Shown: positions 33,701 through 45,517 of the stretch, piece after piece
Position numbering within the stretch: the stretch's first letter is position 1
Layout of the letters: the number at the start of each line of letters is the position of its first letter
Source of the DNA: Trametes villosa
Lineage: Eukaryota > Basidiomycota > Agaricomycetes > Polyporales > Polyporaceae
NCBI GenBank assembly: GCA_002964805.2
Contig: PUDQ02000010.1
Coordinates: 1,364,001 to 1,428,000 of the forward strand
DNA length: 64,000 nucleotides
Reading direction: 5' to 3'
Notes under the pieces: model-generated
What the model saw: only the letters and a program-made list of their open reading frames with translations
Databases searched by the model: none
Told to the model about the DNA's origin: nothing
Program-made: the position numbers and the translations under genes

Positions 33701-35097
33701 GCGCGCACGGGTGCGGTCCCGCCCACGCTCTCTGGGCCGAGTGGGGAGGCGGTCGTGCAGGAGGACGGGGATGTGGACCTGCAGGTCGTGGAGTACGGGG
33801 GCGAGCCGGAGGTGTTTGAGGCGACGCAGCATCCGCCGACGGGGAGTAAGGGGAAGGGGAAGGAGAGGGCGAAGGCGAGCAGGGACGCGAGCATGGTGGA
33901 TATCACGAATGGTATGTTTCTGTTGCGCTGCTCTACTGAGGTGGGAGTACTAATGGTTCACGTAGAAGACCGTGCACCGAAGTCCCAGTCGTTGTCGTAC
34001 TACGACCCGCCCCCTCCAGGATCCCGCCCGCCCGCGCCCGTGGAAGAGGCCGAGTCCTTCGGAGTCCCGGAAATGCTCCTGGGCGGCCCCGCCCCCAGCG
34101 AACCTCCAGACACACCCCCGCGCTCCTCCAAGCCCCCCTCCTCTCCTCCCCCTCCAGCAAGCCCACCAGAAGCCCCTCCCGCAAACCTCGAGGACGCCCC
34201 GCCTCACACCCAGCCCTCCTCAAGCGCAGACCCCCCAATCCCGTCGCGCGTGTTCGACGACCGCGTGCCGTCGTCCGAGTCGCCGTCCCCAATGCGCCTC
34301 CCCGGCGCGCCCGCGCCCGCCACGCCGCAGCGCGTGAGCAAGCAGGCGACGAAGGTGCTACAGGAGCGCATCACGTCGTTACTGGGTAAGCGGTCTGCGC
34401 CCGCTGCTGCCGCGGAGGCGGAGGAGCGTGAGGTGGAGGGAGAGGCGAGGGCGAAGAAGGCGAGGGGCGCGGGAGAGCCGGCAGCGCTGGGGAGGAGGGC
34501 AAGGCCGTTAAATCGGTCAAGGGTATGTTGTCCGTTGGTGTCGTTCCCGTGTGTGCGTGCTAACTAAACATCGCGCTATAGTCGAACATGTCGTTCACCG
34601 AGTCTGTGACTCCAGGCCGCTCGACACCTGGCCTCAGCCCCGGACCCGGCGCACGCACTCGAGGCACCACAACACCCGCACCAGCACCCGTCCCCTCGCC
34701 CCACGCAGACCCCGCCCCCGAACCAGGACTAATCCCCGGACTGCTTGAAGTGCCGGACGCGGGGAAGCCGCGGTCGGCTCCATCAGGCGACGAGGGCGAC
34801 AACAGCTTCATCGAGGCGGAGGTGCCCGACGGCTCGCACGTCATGTACGCGGACCCGCGGCAGCACGGCGCGCGCGAGCGCCTGAAGCACCTCTTCGACA
34901 TCTCGGGCGGAGTGGGGCGTGAGGCGTGGGACGTCGAGGCCGGCGCGGGCGGGGTGGGTGCGGGTATGAGCATGGACGTCGAGGAGATGACCCTGCAGCA
35001 GCTGCCGGACGTCGCTGCGGGCTCCGCCGGCGGGTCTGGGCGGAGAGGCGCCGGGAAGGGGAGGAGGGGGCGGGGGAGGAAGGGTGCGCGGAGCTGA
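30767..35097 (+). CDS. DPB11: Four-BRCT replication initiation / checkpoint scaffold, Dpb11/Rad4/TopBP1-like
   Basis: The gene starts MNFRRVNRSKK, joins KVPGVKLRP, and carries four BRCT repeats. BRCT1: FKGFVLCATGISDK, LFKLALELGAQ, VTHLIADEPGSAKY, MRPTWVTESHKVW. BRCT2: FTGVVLCVSGIED, GGGAYVKQI, VTHLLCGNA, VVWEDWFWDS. BRCT3: LFKGMRIRALGE, VEECGGTWVG, YRTECWLERCIFEER. BRCT4: VSYSGLDQSEACWVRRL, TTHLLCPSGEG, VVDMEWLATIA. A long Ser/Pro-rich disordered part follows BRCT2, and a proline-rich, basic tail with VMYADPRQHGARERLKHLF ends the protein at 35095-35097. Fungal Dpb11 and Rad4/Cut5 use such BRCT pairs to bind phosphorylated Sld3 and Sld2 in origin firing and to activate the ATR pathway. The first large intron (31027-31586) is about ten times longer than its neighbours. 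Splicing of the extreme 5' exon is the least certain part. Confidence 0.9.
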
Positions 35098-35308
35098 GTT
35101 GGGTGGCTTCACTAGCATATCTTGTATTCCTAGCGCATGTGACATGACATCTAGTTTCAATCCCGCGGGCGTGCGGTCTCTACGACAGGGCCCGGTCAAG
35201 TGTCGGATGCCACAGACTCAGCAGAGGCGGGACAGCGAATGTTTTATCTGGGTTGTGAGTAGTACGCGACGATTCTCGTGTCAATCGGAAGCAAAAGGCT
35301 CGAGCAAG

Positions 35309-35312
35309 AAAA
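35309..35312 (-). terminator. RNA polymerase III terminator of tRNA-Asp
   Basis: Four T residues on the minus strand begin 7 nt downstream of the tRNA 3' end, the usual Pol III stop signal. Confidence 0.75.
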
Positions 35313-35318
35313 CATCAG

Positions 35319-35406
35319 CTCTCTGTCGGGGAGTCGAACCCCGCTTTCGCGCGGTCTTTCCTCAAAGGATGACAGGCGCGTGTACTAACCGATATACTAA
35401 CAGAGA
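35319..35406 (-). tRNA. tRNA-Asp (GTC) with a 16-nt intron
   Basis: The minus strand folds into a full cloverleaf. The acceptor stem TCTCTGT pairs with ACAGAGA, the discriminator is G, and the D-arm is GTATATCGGTTAGTAC. The anticodon stem CGCGC/GCGCG carries loop CTGTCAC after splicing, and the T-arm is CGGGGTTCGACTCCCCG. The anticodon is GTC. An intron of 16 nt (35354-35369) follows position 37, the canonical site. Internal A box (TAGTATATCGG) and a perfect B box (GGTTCGACTCC) are present. Confidence 0.96.
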
Positions 35407-36672
35407 GATGTTCGGGGGCAATGGGTGGCAGATATAGCCACTGACGATGCCCTCCTCCACTGATAAATCATAAAAACCCGGACGGCGGCCGTCATTCAAA
35501 GCGCACCAGTAACCCCAGCCTCCGAATGAACGTTGTGGCGAGTCGCGAGGCCAGCAGAGGCACGTTAGCAGAAGAGACGGGCGGGAGACTGGCAGGACGA
35601 CACCTCGAGGCTGTGTCCGAACTGCAGCAGGATGCTGACCATATCGACGATGAAGACTCGGGTGAGGAAAACATACGGTGGCAACGGCGTGATCGCGTCC
35701 GCGCATGAGCTTGTTTAAACTTGAAAGCAGACTCCCTATCCGATCGCGTTCGCCGTTCGCTTGCCTCGACCTGGCCTCTGCAGTTTGTATCAGAACCTGG
35801 CCGCTTCCGCGAACCGTCCCCGGCGCGCCCTTACTCTCTAGCTTTCGCATAGTGACACAGGCTCTCTATTTGATAGCTACGACGCTCGACTGGTGACCGG
35901 TGACTGGCCAGTGGCATGGGGTTGCACCGGAAGGATCTGCAGGAGAGCATACTGTGAACGATACCGGCACGCGGCTTCCTCGAGCATGCCGCGGACCATG
36001 AGAAAGAGCAGCGGCATGTCGACCTCCTCGCCCGCGAGCAGCTTCTTCTCGAAGCAAAAGCACGACCTACCCCGATACTGAGTACCGAGTAGTCGCTGCA
36101 TGACTTAAGAGCTACGCCGCGAGTGTATACACCACCGAGCTAGCAACGCCTGGGAAGCGTTTGCTCCCGGCCGTGGATCGACGGAGATCACAAACGCACT
36201 TTATTCACTCGACTCTACGTGGCACATTATCAACCAACTCGTACATGAACGCAGCTTCATTGCCGCGACAGTTTACCTGGAGGGAGGAAGAGGTTATCAG
36301 CAAAAGGGTAGCGAAAGAGAGCAACAAGAATCAGAAGTGTAAAGTTGTCTCATACCCCCGACCCCAGGGCATACTGGCGTGTACGCCCCTTTGGTGTGAG
36401 GCCGGAGGCCATCGAACGCAAATTACTATAGTACCATCATGCAAAAACCCATATGTTCAACAGAATAACACTCACAGTCATCGATCGCGAAGCCAGCCTG
36501 CAAGACACGCCAGCGTGCGCATGCAACGCGTACGGACGTACGCGTCGAGCAAATTTATGGAGGTCGCCTTGTTTACGCCTATTTGCACCGATACCCGAGA
36601 CGCCGAGGATTTCCGAGGACCTTGGTGGAGACCTCCTGAAGCTGCGCCACAACGGCTTGAACATAAACCACG
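35407..36672. other. Intergenic between tRNA-Asp and the PITH gene
   Basis: 1.27 kb; the end next to 36672 should contain the PITH promoter. Small frames only, no domain seen. Confidence 0.5.
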
Positions 36673-37644
36673 ATGGCACACAATCACTCACACGGAGGCT
36701 GCGACGATGAAAGCCATGATCATGACCACCAGCACGGTCTCCCCGAAGATATTGGACACCGCGACAACCTGTACGCGCGCATCGACCGCGCGAACGTCGT
36801 GGCGCTGAATGCAGAGGATCCGGAGATGGGTCCAGCAGTGATCAAGCCATGGGATCAGAGGCTGGACGAAGAGACGGTAGGACGCGCATGTGTGACTTCC
36901 TTGAACTGCAACACAAACTAACTGGTAATTTCTCCTCACAGTTTCTCGAGTCCGATGCCGACGATCAATTGTACGACCTTTCACAGCTACTGAACGCGTC
37001 TATGATCGGCTCATGGTCTCTACGCACAGAATCATACGCGTACCGTTTACCGGTGCGGTCAAGCTACGCGCACTATTGATCAAAGCAGGGCCCGCCGACC
37101 AGACTCCGACCAAGGTGGCTCTCGTATGTCCATAACCTTTGTACATCTCAGATTCCCTTGCTCATCGTAGCTGCACAGTTCCCCAACGTCGAGAACCTAG
37201 ACTTCTCCGAGATCGCAGATAGGAAGCCTGTCCAAGAATTCACGATACCCCAGGGTCGCGACGTCGGCGAATACCATGTCATGTATGTAGAGCTCATAAG
37301 CTGCGTCATGCATGGCCGCCCGGTATGCTCTGACCGTGTTCGATCCCACAGGCCTGCGAAGTTCCCGAACGTCACTTCTGTTACTCTGTTCTTCCCCGCG
37401 GCGCAAGGCGCAGACACGACGCGTATCTACTACGTCGGCTTCCTCGGGCAGTGGAGCGAGGTAAGCAACGCCACCTGGACGGAGCTGTGCCGCAGACTGA
37501 TCTCATCGCATTGCATAACCTATGCTCCACTGTGACCAGCGTAAATTCGAGCCTGTGCTAACTGTGTACGAGTCGAAGCCGAACCTCGCGGACCACGACA
37601 AGATCCAGGGCTTGAACGAGAACTGGAGCGCGCCTGGGACATAG
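36673..37644 (+). CDS. PITH-domain protein
   Basis: Six or so exons from ATG at 36673 to TAG at 37642-37644. The His/Asp-rich start (HNHSHGGCDDESHDHDHQHG) is typical of fungal PITH proteins. Then come NLYARIDRANVVALNAE, FLESDADDQL, RVPFTGAVKLRALLIKAGP, FPNVENLDFSEIAD, GRDVGEYHV, FPNVTSVTLFFPAAQGADTTR, IYYVGFLGQWSE and LTVYESKPNLADHDKIQG. The beta-sandwich PITH domain interacts with the 26S proteasome in the human relative TXNL1. Stand-alone fungal PITH proteins probably act in the cytosol or nucleus in the same setting (inference). Exon 1 ends at 36876. The 3' end lies only 215 bp from the end of the convergent DUF6534 gene 2. Confidence 0.92.
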
Positions 37645-37859
37645 CGGGGCACCCGACGATGTGGACAACGTGTGGACGGAGAGAAGACGCATACGAAAGG
37701 AAATAAGGTCTTGTACATCAGTCACGCCATTCTGTATAAATACATGCAAGTCGACTTGTAGAACCCAGATACCCGCTCAGTCAGCCCAGAAGCAAAAGCA
37801 GCACTACTCGAAGGAATAAATACACTGCAAATGCGGAAACCACGAATCCTGGTCGCACA

Positions 37860-40178
37860 CTATACCGAGACTAGATAACACGTCAAACCCCACGAATGGT
37901 GGACGTAGCATGGAGGGAACGCACCTAATACTGGGTCGAGCTCGTAGTACCCGTCGCCATGCAGGCCGTCCCTCGAGTGCGACGACTGGCTGTGCACGAA
38001 GTCTCGCGCCAGCTTGAGCTCGATGTCGCCCCGCGCTGGGTTCGCCTATAGATCGAATAGCGACAGCACGTTCCTCAGTGAAGACTCGAGCGTACGGATG
38101 GCAGCGCCGCACCTTCATGGCCGTGAGCCGGTCTCGCGAACCGTAGACACCTATCGCAGGCTGGCGCCCCCATCCCGACCCCGCAGAACAGTTCGACGCG
38201 CCCTTGGCTTCAAGCTTCTTGAGGAAATCCCGGGAGTTTAAGCTGGGTGGCGCACAGTTAGCCACTTCGCTTGGAGACGGGAGCTATAGAAGGGCATACA
38301 CGGCGAGCAGAGAGATGGCGTATACTGCGGACGTCGTGAGTACGAGCATGTGCGAGATAGAGCGCGAGCGCAACGCACGTTTGGCGACGCCAATGATAAC
38401 CCCGTTACCAAGTAAAGTGTCCGCGGAGGCCACGGACTACATCGTGTCAGTAGAGAGCAGCGAGTGTGGGCGAAGGCTCTTACCAGGAGCAGCGAAACGG
38501 TGCTGACCGTCCTACACACGCATACGCAAGTCAGAAGCCACAAAGGCAAAGGACAGGGGGGTTTATCAAACCCGGTCAGGAGTCCTGAGCAACAGTCAGC
38601 ACCCGCTGCAGGGTGAGGAGACACATCTCACGCACCCGTATTGATGGTATACACGATGAGGGTGTTCAGCATACAGTCCGTCCTGCCGCGCGTTAGGTAC
38701 ATGCAATGCCATTCGCCCGACACTATCGACCTACCTTTCGAAACCCGTGCGACTGCGTCTCAAGACAATCGTGAGGAGCGTCGCAATCATCAGATCTGCA
38801 GCAACGGCCATGCCCAACGCTGTATTCAGCATCCACTGCTCGCGCAGGTGCCAGGGTTCAGCGTGGCGCCGAGGTGCCGTAGAGATATGACCCACCCGTG
38901 TGGCGCTTTCGAACTGCAGGAGGGTGGGCTGGATGAATCTGGGAGCAATGTAAGCCGCCGCGAGTCAGAACGGCAGAAATGCGAAGACGTACGCCTCCAC
39001 TGTGATGGCTATGATTCGCCATTAGCGTCACGATATATACCACGCATCGTAGAGAGGTCAAACATGCCTGTGCACAGTCCTAGGTGTTGAGGGATTTATT
39101 GTGAGTAGGTCTATGCGCGGAGAGGCTCGGCACATACCTGTCTCTCCCACTAGGAGGATAGCCTTGTGCGGGGGGTTAACGCTGAATCCGGATCTCCTAT
39201 GGGAACGATGCGTGCTTACAATGATGATCACCAACGGTCGGAACTTGCGCTCGACTAGGAGATATCAGCGCCGGAACGGGCTGGTCCCGTGCAGACGCTG
39301 AATAACACTCACTCATCCACAGACGGCGCGCGAAGAAGCTGCGAAAATGCACAAACGCATCAGCACTCGACTCTGTCCACTGGAGATGCGACGAGACCTC
39401 TGGGAGACCGAGGTGATGACGCCCTTGTCGAGAAGCGAGAGATCAGTACTGTACCCCACCGCGCTGAGACCCGCGTTGAAGACTCACAGTGGCCATTGGG
39501 ATCAGCTATTCGCCAGGGCGGTACCGTCAAATCGGGAGTCAAACCCAGGATAGCAGAATGGATTGCTTACATTGATCGACCTAGACAAGTGCGCTCAAGT
39601 TGTGGTGAGTGAGATCGCGGCCAGAGAAGTCTGCAGAGCTTACCATACGCCATGAAACAAGACGGACGGATTGAAGTAGTTTTTGGTGACGTAGAAATAC
39701 CTGGGTGAGTTTACACGAAGAGGCTTAGTGTCCCGTGTTGCGCAGATGATTGCAAAGGACGTCGTACACCGAGTGCGCCGAGAGCAACGAATGCCAAGTC
39801 TCTAGGATCCTGTGTTGTGTATCAGGACAGAACGAATACCACTCGATGCTAGAGTGGACTCACAGTACGATGACGACCTTGATACATCCTAGTCTCAGTC
39901 TCGAGGTTATCGACATTGGGCGTGTCTTACCATGGACTTGGTGTATAACGTGTCCTCCTTGTACGCCGGGAGGTGCACGTAGCGGTAGACCTGATGCAGG
40001 GTGACGCCGTATAGACTGCCGGTGACATCAGCGCGTCGCCTTGTGCCGGAGAAAGGAGAGCTTCACTCACAAGAGACCGAGGAACGTCCCAACCATTATT
40101 ATCCCGTATGTGTTATCCAAAGCAGGAGCCGGAAGCGCAAGGAGGCCAGGGGGCAAGATAGATGCACCGGATTCCATG
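37860..40178 (-). CDS. DUF6534-domain seven-helix membrane protein, gene 2
   Basis: No exon is longer than about 200 nt, so the gene is easy to overlook. Exon 1 encodes MESGASILPPGLLALPAPAL and NTYGIIMVGTFLGLL. In order follow LYGVTLHQVYRYVHLPAYKE, VVIVL, ILETWHSLLSAHSVYFYVTK, NYFNPSVLFHGVWSIN, LIPMAT, GVITSVSQ, SFFARRLW, ERKFRPLVIII, WMLNTALGMAVAADLMIATL with LRRSRTGFE, DCMLNTLIVYTINTG, TVSTVSLLL, TLLGNGVIIGVAK, YAISLLA, LNSRDFLKKLEAKGAS and a hydrophilic tail with RGDIELKLARDFVHSQ. All junctions tested preserve frame and carry GT-AG sites; the stop may be TAG at 37860-37862. The function of the family is unknown. It is the closest relative of gene 5 at 51182-53585. Confidence 0.8.
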
Positions 40179-40849
40179 GTAGCGTTCGCACTTGCTGTAT
40201 TATTAGGAGTAGGAATGTTTTGGTGGGAACGAAAGCCAAGTCAACGGCGGCCGCTAAAGCCAGTGTCCAGTGAAGGGGCAAACGCGAGCGCAAGAACGCG
40301 TCGAGATGACCTAGGAGCGGTTCGCGAGTACGGTCCAACCTTGGAGGGCTTGCGAGTGGAACGAGTGACTGGGATCGTTGGTGTTATATTCCGGCGGGAT
40401 AGAAGGTCCCGCGCTCAGCCGAGACTTCGATAAGGTCCACCGGAAGCCTGCTGTCAGATGCAGCAGGTATTGCATTTATCCGCATCTCGATGAAGCCAGC
40501 CGAGAACTGCCTGTAGGGGAAGTAGATGGGATGTCTTCAGCGGGCGCTGTTCAGTGCCCACAACGTTGATAGGCTGCTATCGTCCTTGTGCTTGAGTTGC
40601 ACGTCTTCAGTACTCGCAGTGTGCGCGCAATGTGTACTACGTTATGGCGTTCGCGCTAAGGTGGTTGGGTATCAACTCACGTTAGATTGCGAAGGGTGGT
40701 CCTAGGGCGCAGACAAAAATATCGGGCGGCAGGTGTTGTCGGCGAGGCAGTGGGAACGATGGGGATCGGAGATGTGCCTTTGAGGCTCTCGATGTACAAT
40801 GTAGTAGAGCGCGAGTACCACATCGGAGACAGATGCGATCTAGGTGTGG

Positions 40850-41090
40850 ATGGACGCCGAAGAAGTTCGTTCCGGCGGTAGGGGTACGCGATCGTGTCAC
40901 CTTCTGCCCGCAGTGATTTTGTTGAGCTGTCCTCCGAGACGACGTAGTGGGAACCAGATATGAAGCCTGAACCTGGGAACGTGTACTGAGGGTTCGTAGT
41001 CAGTTATGCCGGACGCGAAAGCTTTGGTGCCTACATTTCCAGTGTGTATGCTGGATCGCGGGTGGGAGACGCCGACCGTCAGTTGACATC
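40850..41090. repeat. Duplicated upstream block, copy 1
   Basis: Matches 54240-54480 at many positions by eye, for example CTTCTGCCCGCAG against CTTCCGCCCGCAG, the following GTGGGAACC against GGCGGGAACC, and GACGCCGACC against GACGCCGACT. The spacing from the adjacent DUF6534 start is similar in both copies. Confidence 0.6.
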
Positions 41091-41603
41091 GAGTTCCACA
41101 GCAGCCCGTCCGTTATTTCTGATAGTGCTTCCGTCTGCTTGGCTTACCACGACGTGGAGACCGACACCATGAAGCGGTGTGAGCGGTCTGCGTTGTTCCA
41201 ACCGTGATACGCAAGCAGGCGCCGTACAAAGGATACGTTGGCGAGACTCACAGAAAGGAAGCACATTTACGAGAAAGTCTTCAGGTGATCGTATGCGAAC
41301 ATCACCCACATGGTAAAATGACATGCCACGGCCTTAGCTACGGGTGGAGGCGAAACTGGGGGATCCAGCCGCTGGCGACGCTTGCGAGAATGCTTGAACG
41401 CCGAAACCAGCCCTGCATGAGCGAGTAGAACGCGTAAGCCATAGCGAGGGAGTTGGTTTTAAGGGCAAGGGTGTACTAGATCCCAATGACATTCATACAC
41501 GAGAGTGAGTAGACCCATATCGGAGGCGGGAGGCAAGCTGGAAACTCGCATAATGTGCCGGCCCACTGGCACTGTGGGTGACCTGTGATGACTGCCTGTG
41601 ACA

Positions 41604-41640
41604 GCCCAGGTCACGTTCTCTCAATCGCCAAATTTTTAGG
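41604..41640 (+). repeat. Short duplicated block, copy 1
   Basis: GTCACGTTCTCTCAATCGCC followed by an A/T run is matched at 55247-55281 (GTCACGTTCTCCCAAACGCC). It lies about 1.4 kb upstream of DUF6534 gene 2; its partner lies about 1.7 kb upstream of gene 5. Confidence 0.65.
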
Positions 41641-41794
41641 TGCCACGCGTACTGAGAGTTCTAGTCTGTCTGCTTGACTCTGCTACTCGACGGGCAAAAG
41701 ACGCGTACGAAACTGTACCCCGGATCCAAGATGCCGAACCACGTCGAATTCAGGCTCCACTTAACAACCTACTTAAGCCATGGCGCGCTCAGAT

Positions 41795-41820
41795 GAGGGT
41801 TAGGATAGACCCTGAACGCC
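41795..41820 (+). repeat. Dispersed short motif, copy 3
   Basis: GAGGGTTAGGATAGACCCTG followed by AACGCC; related to copies at 19893 and 23066. Confidence 0.45.
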
Positions 41821-42234
41821 AAATGCCTGCCTCGGAGGCTCCGTCCGCATTACGACCCATGGCAGATAATGAGTATATACTAGGTATAGCTATAATACTG
41901 AAATAGCGCGACTAGGTGGCACGAGCGACAGTAGCGAGGCAGTCTCGAGGTTTGTCGACGCGTGGACATAGCATCGGCGGTACCAGGTAAAGTAGCAAGC
42001 GGTAAGCGCAAGGAGAGGTAGTCCGGTCTACTCCACACGGAGACCAGTATTGGAGGGTATGATACACTAGGGATTCAAGTTATAAATAAGTCACGAGAGT
42101 AATGATGAGCGAAAAGGAATGTGGGGTAGATGCGGGGGCGACTCGCGCCTCTACGCGCGCGGGAAGCCGCGCCCTCGCGATTGGGAAATTACAGCGTCCG
42201 TCGAGGTTCTATGCTGTCGCAGTCTTCTCTAGTT

Positions 42235-43074
42235 CTATGGCGTAGTGCACGGGCGCATCAGCATAGGCAGCTGCGGGCCGTAGTCGGGGTCGCTCAGCCG
42301 CGTCGGGCGAGCGAGCACCGTTGCGCTCCTCCCAATGTCTTCTGGAGCCACCGCGAGGTCGAACTCGAACTCGCGGAGGAGCGTGAACACGATCACTTTG
42401 ATTCTGAAAAGGCACATGAGCTACAGCGTGAACGCGCAGTGGATAGGGCTGCGAAGTGCGGCTTACTCGTAGAGGGCGAAGCGGAAGCCAAGACACGCGT
42501 GATGGCCCGACAGGAATGTCAAGCTTTGGCCCCAGATTGAAGGAATGTCCTTGACTGCGTCTGGGAGAGCGTCCCAACGGCCGGGTCTACGGGGGACGTC
42601 TGGTCAGCATTACGACACCTGCATGAGAGTGCCACAGGATTGACCGGAACTCATGCGCATCCTCTCCCCAAAGCGACCTGTCCCGATTCATCGCTAGAAT
42701 AGGAATGAAGATTGGGGTACCCTTAGGAACGCTGTGGGATGTATTCAGCTATCACGCATACGAGTACTTCATAGCTGACTCACAAGACACTGTCGACCAT
42801 CCGTTCCCTAGATCGAATCGGGGTCGCGAGCGGCATCGAATCGTTCTGCTCCGCCACGCGCATGGACGAGGGGATGGCAAGGTGCAAGCGAACGGCCTCG
42901 CGAACGACACAGTCGAGATAGCTGAGCGCGTTGAGTTGGGCTATGCTTGGGCGGTCCGTATCCAGAGTGAACAGCTCATGGCGGAGCTTCGTCTGCACCT
43001 CCGGGTTAATGCCGAGCTCATAGAACAACCACGCTAGGACTGTGCAGGTGGTCTCATGGCCGGCGACTAGGAAA
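42235..43074 (-). pseudogene. Cytochrome P450 C-terminal half, 5'-truncated or decayed
   Basis: Three consecutive exons keep an open frame: helix I (SFLVAGHETTCTVLAWLFYE) through LSYLDCVVREAVRLHLAIPS with the ExxR motif; GTPIFIPILAMNRDRSLWGE; then RWDALPDAVKDIPSIWG, the heme loop FLSGHHACLGFRFAL, and PTRLSDPDYGPQLPMLMRP before TAG at 42235. It is clearly a paralogue of the P450 at 57300-59616, which ends [20 protein letters not shown]. No convincing exons for the membrane anchor, proline hinge or the region before helix I were found upstream on minus (43.08-44.5 kb), where homologous frames break down. I call it a pseudogene, although a divergent 5' part with very short exons cannot be excluded. 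Confidence 0.72.
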
Positions 43075-45517
43075 CTAGAACCGATGTTAGCCGCCTGCTA
43101 CATATCCTGACAGGGCCTCGAGGCCTGCGGCCAGGTGAACTGCCAACTTAGGCGGCAAGAAGGCTGTCTGTCGGCGGCATCAAGATCTGGTCGGCGCGGA
43201 TCAGCATGGACGCCGTCGAAACGAGGCTGTATGCCCTCCGGAGGATACCTCCAGGAACACGAAGTACGGCTGGGATCTACACAGGGTTCCTGCGTCCAGC
43301 GCACGGTCTCAATCGCACCCTCCCGGGCTCTTCTCATCAAGGTGCTGATTGGATGCGAACTGCTTTCGAAGCTAGCTCGAGGACGCAGTAGTCGAGGATG
43401 CCCAGGAACCACCTCGGCGCGTGCTGCGCAAAGCCGACGGGCCTCGAGGGAGCGTCTTCCATGCCATATCGATCGTCTTCCCAGTCACACGCGCGCTCGC
43501 CGTCCTCGTTCCCGGCCATGTCGGAGGTCGGATAACGAAACCGGAGCGGGCTTCAAAGGCACGTTGACACCCAGCGACCACGCGTATGCGTGGGAAGTCT
43601 CGAAGGCCAGTGTGCGTCTTGCACGGTCAGAGTGGTGACCGGTAACTGCACCAAAAAGTCATCTGTATGGTCCTAATTTCAGTCCACTTCGGTACCGGAA
43701 GGGATGTACCTACCGGCCCTGCCGAGTCTCCCGGCGAGAATCACACCCACGTCTCTGGGAAGATCCTACGGAAGTTGAAGAGCGATCCGTAAGCATTTGT
43801 GCCCGGGCGTTCTGTGATGAACGTTGGGTGGGGCCGTAACGATGCTGCGCTAGCGTGTGCACTGGCTGCACCGGCCAGAGATTAATCTATAATAAGTCTC
43901 CTGAGAGTTGGCGTGAGGGATAGTCGGATTTTATATCATTACTGCGGACTTGAGATGACATACGATGATATGGAGCATAAGATATTGTGAACGTAAGCTC
44001 TGCAGAATGGGGCATTCAGTGTGCAAAACAACACAGATTTCCAACGAATGCAGTTCATTCACTTCGATAGCTCACATCTGCGGCTGCTACGATTGGGCTC
44101 GGGGGCAACTCGGGACGGGACCAACATGCCTGTCGACCTTGCTTGGGGGACTGGGTTTCGGAACGATGGGAAACTGACGTACCGTAGGATCAAGCCTCTG
44201 CGATTGACTGATCCTGAAAGATGCTGCGATAGGGATACATAGCCCGTGTCTGCTTGTCGATACTGGAGCCAACTGGAAGGAGCATCCGCCCACCAGCCCC
44301 GAGCAGCCGTGAGGATAGAAAAGGTGTTGAACACTGCTACGAGGTGGGTATATCCACAGCCTATCGGGGGGCGGCTCTCGGTCACTGACGAGTTCCGCCG
44401 TCATTTTGCCCTAGTAAATATCCGAGAAGTTGATGTGAGCGTACAGACAGCCCAGCTCAGGAATGTCATGATATCCCATGCCACTACAAAGAACGAGATC
44501 GTGTGGCCCAGCCCTCAAGCGTGCATTCCATGGCCCAAGAGAGAAGATATCCGAATGCCCAGAGCAGAGGTACCGAGCATGTAGGAGGAACCAGCCAGCA
44601 GTTTATGCATTCGGGTACCGACAGAGGAAGAGAAAGGTTCACGTTCACAAGCGCTCGGATCCGCACGAGCGCCAGGGAGAGCGGCAATTCCCGGGCACCC
44701 ATCGCCCGCGAGCGCGACGTCCTTGGACTCGGAGCTGTCTTCAACTTCGTGTCCCCTCACTCACAACGGCACTCCGGCTATGTTTCGACGCGCCTTTGAA
44801 TGCGAGCACATTCTCTCTCGCTGCTGAACGTACCAACAATTTCAGCATATGCTGAGCTACAGCTTCAACTAGCCTTCGCGTCCTCATCACTGGCGGTATC
44901 AGCATGTTACACGTACTGCCTGCAAGAACGCGCGCGCGGTCTCGCAACGTATCATACCGTCAACGGCTGTTGGCCTGTATGTACCCGGTCAGTTATGGCG
45001 CAGATAGTGTCAAAGGCACATAGTAACATACCAGCCTCATGGAAACGAGTACTGAAGGCTCTTCTGCGCAGGATATATATGAGCAGAGTGCGGCGGCTAC
45101 AAGACACATCAATGGTGCCACACCGCGTGCACACCAGGCGTTACACATCTTGTTCTGAGAGTGATATGTTCGAATCTGGCGTTTTGTTGAGTTGCCGACA
45201 CAGGTTACTCCAAAGAGTTGCCCACCGTGGCGCCGTGAGGAGACTACAATGGTAAGCCATGCACCATGTCCAGAACGACTTGAACACCAGGCTCACCCAG
45301 CTGTCAGATGCTGAACTTCCTGTCAGTGTTCGTGCACGAAACTGGGCGGAAGGCGTATCTTATTTTCTTCAAACGGATGGAGACAGCAAGCGATACATCT
45401 CTTCGCCCGAAGCTAATCGGAATGGTCGCTGTTACCGATGCTTGATACCGCGCTTATGGAACCGTATGTAAGGCTCGGTGCTTTGAGCGGCATCCAAAGG
45501 CTCGCTACTCCTACGCT
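43075..45517. other. Intergenic / degenerate region upstream of DUF6534 gene 3
   Basis: 2.4 kb. It may hold the unrecognisable 5' part of the P450 remnant. Two hydrophobic minus-strand stretches near 44410-44570 look like helix-forming peptides but could not be joined into a gene. Confidence 0.4.

Larger units (their letters stand above)
40179..42234. other. Upstream of DUF6534 gene 2; duplicated sequence
   Basis: 2.06 kb. The part up to about 41090, and a short block near 41604-41640, resemble the sequence upstream of DUF6534 gene 5 (53586-55281), so they belong to a segmental duplication. A third copy of the dispersed motif lies near 41795. No gene was recognised. Confidence 0.5.

Noticed and set aside
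33202..33906. 234-codon minus frame opposite the BRCT gene
   Set aside because: GC-rich antisense shadow of BRCT3-BRCT4 coding sequence.
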